A stretch of 64,000 nt of DNA from contig NZ_BSFQ01000029.1 in assembly GCF_027922425.1 (NCBI RefSeq), positions 1 through 64,000 on the forward strand. Reading direction: 5' to 3'. Below, one piece after another: positions 24,959 to 32,484 of this stretch. Within the stretch, counting starts at the first letter, position 1, and each line of letters opens with the position of its first letter. This stretch comes from Pseudonocardia halophobica. Its GTDB lineage: Bacteria; Actinomycetota; Actinomycetes; Mycobacteriales; Pseudonocardiaceae. A program made the position numbers and the translations under genes. Below the pieces are notes generated by a model. The model worked only from the letters and a program-made list of their open reading frames with translations, was not told the DNA's origin and did not search any database.

Positions 24959-26248
24959 GTGACGACCGCCGACGCCCGACCCGACACCGCCGGCCTGCTC
25001 GCCGCCGACCGCGCCCACGTCTGGCACCCCTACGCGCCGATGCCGGCGGCCGTGGACCCGGTGCCGATCGTCGGGGCGCAGGGGGTGCGGCTGACCACGG
25101 CCGACGGCCGGGAGCTTGTCGACGGCATGTCGTCCTGGTGGGCGGCGATCCACGGCTACCGGCACCCGGTGCTCGACGCGGCGATCACCGACCAGCTGGG
25201 CCGGATGAGCCACGTGATGTTCGGCGGGCTCACCCACGGCCCGGCCGTCGACCTGGCCCGGCTCCTGGTGGAGATCACCCCGGGCCCGTTGCAGCACGTC
25301 TTCCTGGCCGACTCGGGCTCGGTGTCGGTCGAGGTCGCGATCAAGATGGCGCTGCAGTACCAGCGCTCACGCGGGCGCCCGGGCAAGCACCGGCTGCTGA
25401 CCTGGCGCGGCGGCTACCACGGCGACACCTTCGGCGCGATGAGCGTCTGCGACCCCGACGGGGGCATGCACTCCCTGTGGCGGGACGTGCTGCCGCAGCA
25501 GGTGTTCGTCGGCGCCCCGCCGCGCGAGTTCTCCCACGACTACGTCGCCGAGCTGGCCGAGGCGATCGAGCGGCACGCCGACGAGCTCGCGGCGGTCGTC
25601 GTGGAGCCGGTCGTGCAGGGCGCGGGCGGGATGCGCTTCCACGACCCGCGCTACCTGCACGTGCTGCGCGAGCTCTGCCTGACCCACGACGTGCTGCTGG
25701 TGTTCGACGAGATCGCGACCGGCTTCGGCCGCACCGGGGAGCTGTTCGCCGCCGACCACGCCGGGATCTCCCCGGACGTCCTGTGCGTCGGCAAGGCCCT
25801 GACCGGTGGTTACGTGACGATGGCCGCGGCGCTGTGCAGCAGCGAGGTGGCCCGCGGGATCACCGACGGCGAGGCCGGGGTCCTCATGCACGGGCCCACG
25901 TTCATGGGCAACCCGCTCGCCTCGGCGGTGGCGCTGGCGTCGACCCGGCTGCTGCTCGACCAGGACTGGCGCGGGCGGGTCGGCCGGATCGCGCAGGCGC
26001 TCGACGACGGGCTCGCCCCGCTGCGCCGGGCACCCGGCGTGACCGACGTGCGGGTTCTCGGGGCGATCGGCGTCGTCCAGCTGGACCACGAGGTGGACAT
26101 GGCCGCCGCGACCGCCGCCGCGCTCGAGGCGGGAGTGTGGCTGCGGCCCTTCCGGGACCTCGTCTACACGATGCCGCCGTTCGTCTGTGACGACGCGGAC
26201 CTCGCCCGGATCACCGAGGGCGTCGCGGCCGTCGTGGCCGCGGCGTAA
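24959..26248 (+). CDS. bioA: Adenosylmethionine-8-amino-7-oxononanoate aminotransferase
   Basis: Converts KAPA to DAPA in biotin synthesis using S-adenosylmethionine as amino donor. A class III aminotransferase of 429 aa. The N-terminal block HVWHPYAPMPAAVDPVPIVG is diagnostic for BioA, as is SSWWAAIHGYRHPVLDAAI. PLP contacts include the Asp in LLVFDEIATGFGRTGELF, and the Schiff-base lysine is in LCVGKALTGGYVTM near residue 278. It is separated from bioFDB by the SulP gene and a thioredoxin gene, so it is transcribed on its own from a leaderless promoter. Confidence 0.97.
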   Translation: MTTADARPDTAGLLAADRAHVWHPYAPMPAAVDPVPIVGAQGVRLTTADGRELVDGMSSWWAAIHGYRHPVLDAAITDQLGRMSHVMFGGLTHGPAVDLARLLVEITPGPLQHVFLADSGSVSVEVAIKMALQYQRSRGRPGKHRLLTWRGGYHGDTFGAMSVCDPDGGMHSLWRDVLPQQVFVGAPPREFSHDYVAELAEAIERHADELAAVVVEPVVQGAGGMRFHDPRYLHVLRELCLTHDVLLVFDEIATGFGRTGELFAADHAGISPDVLCVGKALTGGYVTMAAALCSSEVARGITDGEAGVLMHGPTFMGNPLASAVALASTRLLLDQDWRGRVGRIAQALDDGLAPLRRAPGVTDVRVLGAIGVVQLDHEVDMAAATAAALEAGVWLRPFRDLVYTMPPFVCDDADLARITEGVAAVVAAA

Positions 26249-26588
26249 CGCCGAGTTCACCGCGCATCACCCGATCGGTGCTTCTGTGGCGCCGCCCACC
26301 ATGATCCACACGATCGGGCCAGTGGTTCGCCCTGAGGGCGCCCGCCGCGCACCGCGCAGCGCGGTGATCTCACTCGAAAGAACCGATTCATGACGATCAC
26401 GATGGCGTGGGTGCCGGAGCCTCGGGCACACGGAGTGATCGATTCAGTGGAATCGGACGTTCCGGCACGGACCGACGGGAACCGGACGGCTCCGCCGTCC
26501 GATTTGCTCAGTGGGCAGACCGTCGCACGGCCGCACAGCCGCACTCGTGCGCCCCCAGCCAGACCGACCCCTGACCGGAGGACCCGAC
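26249..26588 (+). other. Intergenic region bioA - sulP with several inverted repeats
   Basis: I see no convincing gene in these 340 bases. CACCGCGC/GCGCGGTG at 26350-26366 is a perfect palindrome with a 1-nt centre. GATCAC and GTGATC face each other near 26394 and 26435, and CGATTCA occurs twice as a direct repeat. Base composition is less GC-rich than the flanking genes. An ATG at 26390 opens a frame, but it runs out of frame into the transporter gene and lacks coding character. The region looks regulatory. Confidence 0.45.
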
Positions 26589-28883
26589 GTGCCGGACCAG
26601 ACCTCGAGCGCCGCCCCCACCGGGCGCGCTCCCGACCGCTTCCCGGATGCAGTCCCGCCCCGCACCCGCGGCCGCCTCGACCCCCGCACGCTGCGCGCCG
26701 ACCTCGGCGCCTCGCTCGTGGTGTTCCTGGTGGCCGTCCCGCTCTCCCTGGGCATCGCGCTCGCCTCGGGCGCGCCGATCATGGCCGGCCTCATCGCCGG
26801 CGTGGTCGGCGGCGTCGTCGCGGGCCTGCTCGGCGGCTCCCCGCTGCAGGTCAGCGGGCCGGCCGCCGGCCTGACCGTGATCGTCGCCGGGCTGGTCGAC
26901 CAGTTCGGCTGGCAGGTCACCACGCTGATCACCGTCGGAGCCGGCCTCCTGCAGCTCGGCTTCGGGCTGTCCCGCCTCGCCCGCTTCACGCAGGCCATCC
27001 CGCCGGCCGTCGTGCACGGCATGCTCGCCGGCATCGGGATCACCATCGCGCTGGCGCAGCTGCACGTCGTGCTCGGCGGCAGCGCGCAGACCGGCGCGCT
27101 GGACAACCTGCGCGAGTTCCCGGCGCAGCTGATGAACCTGCACGGCGGCGCCGTCGTCGTCGGGCTCACCGCCATCGCGATCATGATCGTGTGGCCCCGG
27201 CTCCCCGGGCCGCAGCGGTCCGTGCCCGGCGCGCTCGTCGCCGTCGGTGCCGCGACCGCCCTGAGCTTCGCCCTGACCGACGTCCCGCGGGTCGACCTGC
27301 CCGGCAACCTCGTCGAGTCAATCGCGCTGCCCGTCCTCCCCGACTCCGGGCTCTGGCTCGGCGTGCTCGGCGGCATGCTCACCGTCGCGCTGGTGGCCAG
27401 CGTGGAGAGCCTGCTCTCGGCCGTCGCCGTCGACCGGATGGCCCAGGACCGCGACGGCGGTGCCCGCGCCGTCCGCACGGACGCCGACCGCGAGCTGCTC
27501 GGCCAGGGCGCCAGCAACACCGTCTCCGGCCTGCTCGGCGGCCTGCCGATCACCGGGGTGATCGTCCGCAGCTCGGCCAACGTCCGCGCCGGCGCGCAGA
27601 CCCGCGCCTCCACCGTCCTGCACGGCGTCTGGATCGCGCTGTTCGGCGTCGTGCTGGTCGCGGTGATCGAGCTGATCCCGCTGGCCGCGCTGTCCGGCCT
27701 GCTCGTGGTCGTCGGGCTGCAGCTGGTCAAGCCGGCCGACATCCGCACCGCCCGAACGCACGGCGAGCTGCTGATCTACGTCGCGACCGTGCTCGGCGTG
27801 GTGTTCCTCAACCTGCTCGAGGGGGTGGCGATCGGTCTCGTCCTCGCCGGGCTGCTGATGGTGCGCCGCGCGGCCCGGGCCCGGGTGCGAGTGGAGGAGC
27901 CGACGGACAGCACCCCGCGCCGCGTCGTCGTCGAGGGCACGCTGAGCTTCCTCTCGGTGCCGGCCCTGTCGCGGGTGTTGAACGAGGTGCCGGGCGGCGA
28001 GCCCGTGCGCGTCGACCTCGTCGTCGACTACCTCGACCACACCGCCTACGACCACCTCGAGTCCTGGACCCGGCGGCACCGCGCCACCGGCGGGTGGGTC
28101 GAGGTGAGCGAGCCGGCGGGCACGCGCACCGATCCGCAGCACGGCCGGTTCGCCACCTGGTCGCAGTGGCAGTCGGAGCACGCCGAGGACGCGCCCGACG
28201 GCCCGAGCGCGCCGATGCTGGCCGGCGTCCGCGCCTACCATCGCGAGACGGCCGAGCACGTCCGGGCGACCTTCTCCGGGCTGACCGGCGGGCAGAACCC
28301 GTCGGGGCTGCTGCTGGCCTGCGCCGACTCCCGCGTGCTGCCGAACATGATCACCCACAGCGGGCCGGGCGACCTGTTCACCGTGCAGAACGTCGGCAAC
28401 CTCGTGCACGGCACGGGGGCGCTGGCCGCGGTCCAGTACGCGACCTCGGTGCTGCGCGTCCCGCTCGTCGCGGTGTGCGGGCACTCCGGCTGCGGGGCGA
28501 TGAAGGGCCTGCTCGACGGCGTCCCCACCGACATGCCCGACGGCGCCCTGGGCGACTGGCTGCGCAGCGGCCGGCCCAGCCTCGACGCGTGGCTCGCGGG
28601 GCACCCGGCCGGTCGGGCGGGGGCCGAGGCCGGGTTCGCGCAGCGCGACTGCCTGGCGATGGTCAACGTCGCGATGCAGCTGGACAAGCTGCGCGAGCTC
28701 GGTGTCGACGCCGAGCTGATGGGCCTCTTCTTCGACATCCGCACCGCCGACGTCCTCGTCTACGACGCCGACGCCCGCGCCTTCCGGCCGCACGACTCGG
28801 TCGGATCGGGAGTCGGATCGGGAGTCGGATCGGGAGTCGGATCGCAGGCGGGTGCGCGACTGCCCGCGGCGCTGCGCGGGTAG
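26589..28883 (+). CDS. SulP transporter-STAS-beta carbonic anhydrase fusion
   Basis: Probable bicarbonate transporter fused to carbonic anhydrase, 764 aa. The GTG at 26589 has GGAGG at 26577-26581. Residues about 35-420 are the SulP membrane domain (LVVFLVAVPLSLGIALASGA, PLQVSGPAAGLTVIVAGLVD, the VESLLSAVAVDRM block). A STAS domain covers about 440-520 (VVVEGTLSFLSVPALSRVL). A beta-class carbonic anhydrase covers about 550-740, with zinc ligands in LLACADSRVLPNM and VCGHSGCGAMKG. A Val-Gly-Ser-Gly repeat lies near the C-terminus. It sits between bioA and trxA and probably supplies bicarbonate, a substrate for biotin-dependent carboxylases; that link is inference. Confidence 0.93.
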   Translation: MPDQTSSAAPTGRAPDRFPDAVPPRTRGRLDPRTLRADLGASLVVFLVAVPLSLGIALASGAPIMAGLIAGVVGGVVAGLLGGSPLQVSGPAAGLTVIVAGLVDQFGWQVTTLITVGAGLLQLGFGLSRLARFTQAIPPAVVHGMLAGIGITIALAQLHVVLGGSAQTGALDNLREFPAQLMNLHGGAVVVGLTAIAIMIVWPRLPGPQRSVPGALVAVGAATALSFALTDVPRVDLPGNLVESIALPVLPDSGLWLGVLGGMLTVALVASVESLLSAVAVDRMAQDRDGGARAVRTDADRELLGQGASNTVSGLLGGLPITGVIVRSSANVRAGAQTRASTVLHGVWIALFGVVLVAVIELIPLAALSGLLVVVGLQLVKPADIRTARTHGELLIYVATVLGVVFLNLLEGVAIGLVLAGLLMVRRAARARVRVEEPTDSTPRRVVVEGTLSFLSVPALSRVLNEVPGGEPVRVDLVVDYLDHTAYDHLESWTRRHRATGGWVEVSEPAGTRTDPQHGRFATWSQWQSEHAEDAPDGPSAPMLAGVRAYHRETAEHVRATFSGLTGGQNPSGLLLACADSRVLPNMITHSGPGDLFTVQNVGNLVHGTGALAAVQYATSVLRVPLVAVCGHSGCGAMKGLLDGVPTDMPDGALGDWLRSGRPSLDAWLAGHPAGRAGAEAGFAQRDCLAMVNVAMQLDKLRELGVDAELMGLFFDIRTADVLVYDADARAFRPHDSVGSGVGSGVGSGVGSQAGARLPAALRG
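28800..28844 (+). repeat. 12-bp tandem repeat, 3.75 copies, in the SulP fusion gene
   Basis: The unit GTCGGATCGGGA encodes a Val-Gly-Ser-Gly run just before the C-terminal tail. Copies are perfect, so length may vary between strains. Confidence 0.85.
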
Positions 28884-28920
28884 CCGGAACAGACGCCGAC
28901 CCGGAGGAGTTGAGGCGGAC

Positions 28921-29307
28921 ATGGCAACGGTGGAACTGACGACCGACAACTTCAACGAGGTCGTGGCGGGCGACGGCACCGTGCTCGTCGACTTCTGGGC
29001 CTCCTGGTGCGGCCCGTGCCGGCAGTTCGCGCCGGTCTTCGACGAGGCGTCGGAGAAGCACCCGGACATCACCTTCGGCAAGGTCGACACCGAGGCCCAG
29101 ACGCAGCTGGCGCAGGCCTTCGGCATCTCGTCGATCCCGACGCTGATGGCGGTGCGCGACGGGGTGGTGCTCTACGCGCAGCCCGGCGCGCTGCCGGCGC
29201 CGGCGCTGGAGGAGCTGATCGGCAAGGTCCAGGAGGTCGACATGGACCAGGTCAAGGCCGAGGTGGCCCGCCAGCAGGAGGAGCAGGAGGGGCAGACCGC
29301 CCCGTAG
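28921..29307 (+). CDS. trxA: Thioredoxin
   Basis: Small cytosolic disulfide reductase of 128 aa. The ATG at 28921 has a strong ribosome-binding site GGAGGAG at 28903-28909; an in-frame GTG upstream lies inside the previous gene's end. Active site WASWCGPCRQF with WCGPC at residues 29-33. The cis-Pro follows in ISSIPTLMAVRDG. The C-terminus is extended by about 20 residues rich in Glu and Gln (VARQQEEQEGQTAP), unlike the 108-aa E. coli protein. Confidence 0.94.
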   Translation: MATVELTTDNFNEVVAGDGTVLVDFWASWCGPCRQFAPVFDEASEKHPDITFGKVDTEAQTQLAQAFGISSIPTLMAVRDGVVLYAQPGALPAPALEELIGKVQEVDMDQVKAEVARQQEEQEGQTAP

Positions 29308-29348
29308 TGGTCCGTCACACCGCGGCCGGTCCGGGTGAGGACGCCGCC

Positions 29349-29354
29349 TAGGGT
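29349..29354 (+). promoter_or_regulatory. -10 box of bioF, leaderless
   Basis: TAGGGT lies 7 nt before the bioF GTG at 29362, and no ribosome-binding site is present. Confidence 0.7.
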
Positions 29355-29361
29355 CTCCGGG

Positions 29362-30558
29362 GTGGCGCACCCCCTGGACTGGCTGCACGACAACGCCGAG
29401 CGCCGCAGGTCGGAAGGCCTGCGGCGCTCGCTGCGTCCCCGGACCCTGCACGCCGACGCGATCGACCTGGCGGGCAACGACTACCTCGGCCTGTCCCGCG
29501 ACAAGCGGGTGGTCGACGGCGCCGTCGAGGCCCTGCGCGCGTGGGGTGCCGGCTCGACGGGGTCCCGGCTGGTGACCGGCTCGACGGCGCTGCACGCCAC
29601 GCTCGAGGAGGAGCTCGCCGCGTTCTGCGGCGCCGAGGCCGCGCTGGTCTTCTCCTCCGGCTACACCGCCAACCTGGGCGTGGTCACCGCGCTGTCCGGC
29701 CGCGGCGCGCTCGTCGTGTCCGATGCGCGGAGCCACGCCTCGCTCGTCGACGCCTGCCGGCTCTCCCGGGCCCGCGTCGTCGTCACGCCGCGGGCGGATG
29801 TGGCCGCGGTCGACGCCGCGCTCGCCGCCCGGACCGAGGAGCGGGCCCTCGTCGTCACCGACGGGGTGGACAGCATCGACGGCGGGATCGCGCCGCTGCG
29901 CGAGCTGCACGCCGTCTGCCGGGCGCGCGGTGCGGTGCTGGTGGTCGACGAGGCGCACGCCCTCGGCGTCTGCGGGCCCGACGGACGCGGCGTGCTGGTC
30001 GAGGCGGGCCTCGCCGGCGCCGACGACGTCGTGGCGACCGTGACCCTGTCCAAGTCGTTGGGTGGGCAGGGCGGCGCCGTGCTCGGCCCGCGCGCCGTGG
30101 TCGAGCACCTGGTCGACACCGCCCGCACGTTCATCTTCGACACCGGGCTCGCGCCCGCGTCCGTCGGCGGGGCGCTCGCCGCTCTGCGGGTGCTGCGGGA
30201 GGAGCCGGACCGGGCCGCCGCGGTCCTGCGGGTCTCCGCGGAGCTGGCCGCGATCACCGCGGCCGCGCTCACGTCGTCGCAGCTCGTCGGGGGTCGTGCG
30301 CGGCAACTGACCCTAGAGGGGCAGTTGCCGCGCACGGGGTCCGCGGTCCTGCCGGTGGTGCTCGGGTCGCCGGTGGTGGCGTTCGAGGCGGCCGGGCGGT
30401 GCCTGGAGCGCGGGGTCCGGGTGGGGTGCTTCCGGCCGCCGTCGGTGCCGGAGGGGACGAGCCGGCTGCGGCTCACGGCGCGCGCCGACCTCACCGCCGC
30501 GGAGCTGGGGCGCGTGCGCGAGGTCCTGCACGAGGTGCTCGCGGAGGTCCGCCCGTGA
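29362..30558 (+). CDS. bioF: 8-amino-7-oxononanoate synthase
   Basis: PLP enzyme that condenses pimeloyl-ACP or pimeloyl-CoA with alanine to KAPA. Start GTG 29362 is fixed by the leaderless -10 box. Family blocks: IDLAGNDYLGLSRDKRVVDG, GSTGSRLVTGSTALHATLEE, VLVVDEAHALGVCGPDGRG, and the PLP lysine in TLSKSLGGQGGAVLG near residue 230. The end RPPSVPEGTSRLRLTARADL is typical. At 398 aa it is slightly long: the loop VGGRARQLTLEGQLPRTG has no counterpart in the E. coli enzyme and is encoded by a large in-frame palindrome (30296-30335). It overlaps bioD by GTGA. Confidence 0.96.
   Translation: MAHPLDWLHDNAERRRSEGLRRSLRPRTLHADAIDLAGNDYLGLSRDKRVVDGAVEALRAWGAGSTGSRLVTGSTALHATLEEELAAFCGAEAALVFSSGYTANLGVVTALSGRGALVVSDARSHASLVDACRLSRARVVVTPRADVAAVDAALAARTEERALVVTDGVDSIDGGIAPLRELHAVCRARGAVLVVDEAHALGVCGPDGRGVLVEAGLAGADDVVATVTLSKSLGGQGGAVLGPRAVVEHLVDTARTFIFDTGLAPASVGGALAALRVLREEPDRAAAVLRVSAELAAITAAALTSSQLVGGRARQLTLEGQLPRTGSAVLPVVLGSPVVAFEAAGRCLERGVRVGCFRPPSVPEGTSRLRLTARADLTAAELGRVREVLHEVLAEVRP
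30296..30335. repeat. In-frame 40-nt palindromic element inside bioF
   Basis: GTGCGCGGCAACTG (30296-30309) and CAGTTGCCGCGCAC (30322-30335) are perfect complements; including the inner ACCCT/AGGGG the arms are 19 nt with one mismatch around an AG centre. The translated peptide is RARQLTLEGQLPR. It behaves like a mobile palindromic element inserted in a protein loop, or a strong RNA hairpin within the operon. Confidence 0.85.
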
Positions 30559-31256
30559 CCGGGCGGGTGCTCGTGGTCAGCGGCACCGGCACGGACGTGG
30601 GCAAGACGGTCGTCACGGCCGCGCTCGCCGCCCTGGCCGTGGCGGCGGGGGAGCGGGTGGCGGTGCTCAAGCCCGCCCAGACCGGGGTCGCCCCCGGGGA
30701 GCCCGGTGACCTGGCGGCCGTCGCGGCGCTGGTCCCCGGCGTGACCACCGCCGAGCTGGCGCGCTATCCCGAGCCGCTCGCCCCGGAGACCGCGGCCCGC
30801 CGCGCCGGGCTCCCGCCCGTCACGCCCGGGGCCGCCGTCGACGCCGCCCGCGACCTCGCCGGCGACCACGACGTGGTCCTGGTGGAGGGCGCGGGCGGGC
30901 TGCTCGTGCGGTTCACGCCCGACGGCACCCTGGCCGACATTGCCGCGAAGCTCGGCGCGCCGGTGCTCGTCGTGGCCGCGGCCGGGCTCGGCACGCTCAA
31001 CCACACCGCCCTGACCACCGAGGCCCTGGCGCACCGCGGGCTCGCGTGCGCCGGCGTCGTCGTCGGGTCCTGGCCGGCGGAGCCGGACCTGGCCGCGCGG
31101 TGCAACCTCGCCGACCTGCCCGCCGTCACCGGCGTGCCGCTCCTCGGGGCGCTGCCGGAGCGGAGCGGGGCCCTTCGTCCGGCTGAATTCGCCCGGGTCG
31201 CCCGTCACACCCTCGCCCCCGCGCTGGGTGGTGTTTGGCATAGTTCGCGCCCGTGA
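30555..31256 (+). CDS. bioD: Dethiobiotin synthetase
   Basis: ATP-dependent enzyme closing the ureido ring of dethiobiotin from DAPA and CO2. P-loop protein of 233 aa: LVVSGTGTDVGKTVVTAALA holds the Walker A site near residues 9-16, and the substrate lysine lies in VAVLKPAQTGVAPGEPGD. LVEGAGGLLVRFTPDGTLAD is the second signature. The GTG start overlaps the bioF stop and its own stop overlaps the bioB start, both as GTGA, so expression is translationally coupled. Confidence 0.96.
   Translation: MTGRVLVVSGTGTDVGKTVVTAALAALAVAAGERVAVLKPAQTGVAPGEPGDLAAVAALVPGVTTAELARYPEPLAPETAARRAGLPPVTPGAAVDAARDLAGDHDVVLVEGAGGLLVRFTPDGTLADIAAKLGAPVLVVAAAGLGTLNHTALTTEALAHRGLACAGVVVGSWPAEPDLAARCNLADLPAVTGVPLLGALPERSGALRPAEFARVARHTLAPALGGVWHSSRP
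31239..31244 (+). promoter_or_regulatory. Possible internal -10 box for bioB
   Basis: CATAGT lies 8 nt before the bioB GTG at 31253, inside the 3' end of bioD. It could drive a separate bioB-bsaP transcript. Confidence 0.4.
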
Positions 31257-32260
31257 CCACAGCGACGTCGTTCGTCCTCGCCCGTGCCCGTGAGCAGGTC
31301 CTCGAGCGTGGGGAGGGGCTGTCGGAGGAGCAGGTCCTCGAGGTCCTGCAGCTGCCCGACTCCGAGCTCGACGCCCTGCTGGAGCTGGCCCACGAGGTGC
31401 GGATGCGCTGGTGCGGGCCGGAGGTCGAGGTCGAGGGGATCATCTCGCTGAAGACCGGCGGGTGCCCCGAGGACTGCCATTTCTGCTCCCAGTCGGGGCT
31501 GTTCGAGTCGCCGGTGCGCTCGGCGTGGCTGGACGTGCCGATGCTGGTCGAGGCGGCCAAGCAGACGGCGAAGACGGGCGCCACGGAGTTCTGCATCGTC
31601 GCGGCGGTCCGCGGGCCCGACGCCCGGCTGATGGCGCAGGTCGCGGCGGGCGTCGCGGCGATCAAGGACGCGGTGGACATCAACGTCGCGTGCTCGCTCG
31701 GCATGCTCACGCCGGAGCAGGTCACCGCGCTGGCCGAGATGGGCGTGCACCGCTACAACCACAATCTCGAGACCGCGCGCTCGCACTTCCCGAACGTGGT
31801 CACCACGCACACGTGGGAGGAGCGTTGGGAGACGCTGCGGCTGGTGCGCGAGGCCGGCATGGAGGTCTGCTGCGGCGGGATCGTCGGGATGGGGGAGACC
31901 CTGGAGCAGCGTGCGGAGTTCGCCGCGCAGCTCGCCTCGCTGACGCCCGACGAGGTGCCGCTGAACTTCCTCAACCCGCGCCCGGGCACGCCGTTCGGCG
32001 ACCTCGAGCCGATGTCGGGGCCCGACGCGCTGCGCACGGTCGCGGCGTTCCGGCTCGCGCTGCCGCGCACCGTGCTGCGGTTCGCCGGCGGTCGCGAGCT
32101 GACCCTGGGCGACCTCGGCGCGCGCAAGGGCCTGCTCGGCGGGATCAACGCCGTGATCGTCGGCAACTACCTGACGACGCTCGGGCGGCCGGCCGAGTCG
32201 GACATCGACCTGCTCGGCGAGCTGGAAATGCCGATCAAGGCCCTCAACGAGACGTTGTGA
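31253..32260 (+). CDS. bioB: Biotin synthase
   Basis: Radical SAM enzyme inserting sulfur into dethiobiotin. The 4Fe-4S ligands are Cys71, Cys75 and Cys78 in GGCPEDCHFCSQSGLFESPV. The barrel includes GATEFCIVAAVRGPDARLM, HRYNHNLETARSHFPNVVTT and EVCCGGIVGMGETLEQRAEF. The length of 335 aa is normal. It overlaps bioD by GTGA upstream and the small bsaP gene downstream in the same way. This fits the actinobacterial class of biotin synthase that works with the auxiliary protein BsaP. Confidence 0.97.
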   Translation: MTTATSFVLARAREQVLERGEGLSEEQVLEVLQLPDSELDALLELAHEVRMRWCGPEVEVEGIISLKTGGCPEDCHFCSQSGLFESPVRSAWLDVPMLVEAAKQTAKTGATEFCIVAAVRGPDARLMAQVAAGVAAIKDAVDINVACSLGMLTPEQVTALAEMGVHRYNHNLETARSHFPNVVTTHTWEERWETLRLVREAGMEVCCGGIVGMGETLEQRAEFAAQLASLTPDEVPLNFLNPRPGTPFGDLEPMSGPDALRTVAAFRLALPRTVLRFAGGRELTLGDLGARKGLLGGINAVIVGNYLTTLGRPAESDIDLLGELEMPIKALNETL

Positions 32261-32448
32261 GCGCCGTGGGCACCTTCTGCGACCGCTGCGGCGCGCCCGC
32301 GGGCGAGGGCGACCACGCCCGCTGCGTCCGCGAGCGCGCCCTGGAGCCGCCGCGGTTCTGCCCGGAGTGCGCCCGGCGGATGGTGGTCCAGGTCGACCCC
32401 TTCGGCTGGACCGCCCGCTGCTCCCGCCACGGCGAACGGACCTCGTGA
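32257..32448 (+). CDS. bsaP: Biotin synthase auxiliary protein BsaP
   Basis: A 63-aa Cys-rich protein. Cysteines are arranged as TFCDRCGAP, HARC, RFCPECARR and TARCSRHG, that is two C-x2-C pairs plus two single Cys. Small proteins of this layout directly after bioB in mycobacteria (Rv1590 type) are reported to be iron-sulfur proteins required by their biotin synthase. The GTG at 32257 overlaps the bioB stop, so production is coupled. The stop codon is inside palindromic element B. Assignment rests on position, size and Cys pattern. Confidence 0.85.
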   Translation: MSAVGTFCDRCGAPAGEGDHARCVRERALEPPRFCPECARRMVVQVDPFGWTARCSRHGERTS

Positions 32449-32484
32449 GTGGCGATAGTCGCTATAGCGACTATCGCCACTCAC
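32445..32484. repeat. Palindromic element, family 1, copy B (perfect)
   Basis: A perfect 40-nt palindrome with 20-nt arms (GTGAGTGGCGATAGTCGCTA and its complement) and no loop. The TGA stop of bsaP (32446-32448) and the TGA stop of the convergent sigma factor gene (32481-32483 on the minus strand) both lie inside it, one in each arm. Confidence 0.95.

Noticed and set aside
26390..26588. Leader peptide gene before the SulP fusion
   Set aside because: The frame from ATG 26390 has no family match, runs out of frame into the transporter gene and shows no coding bias.
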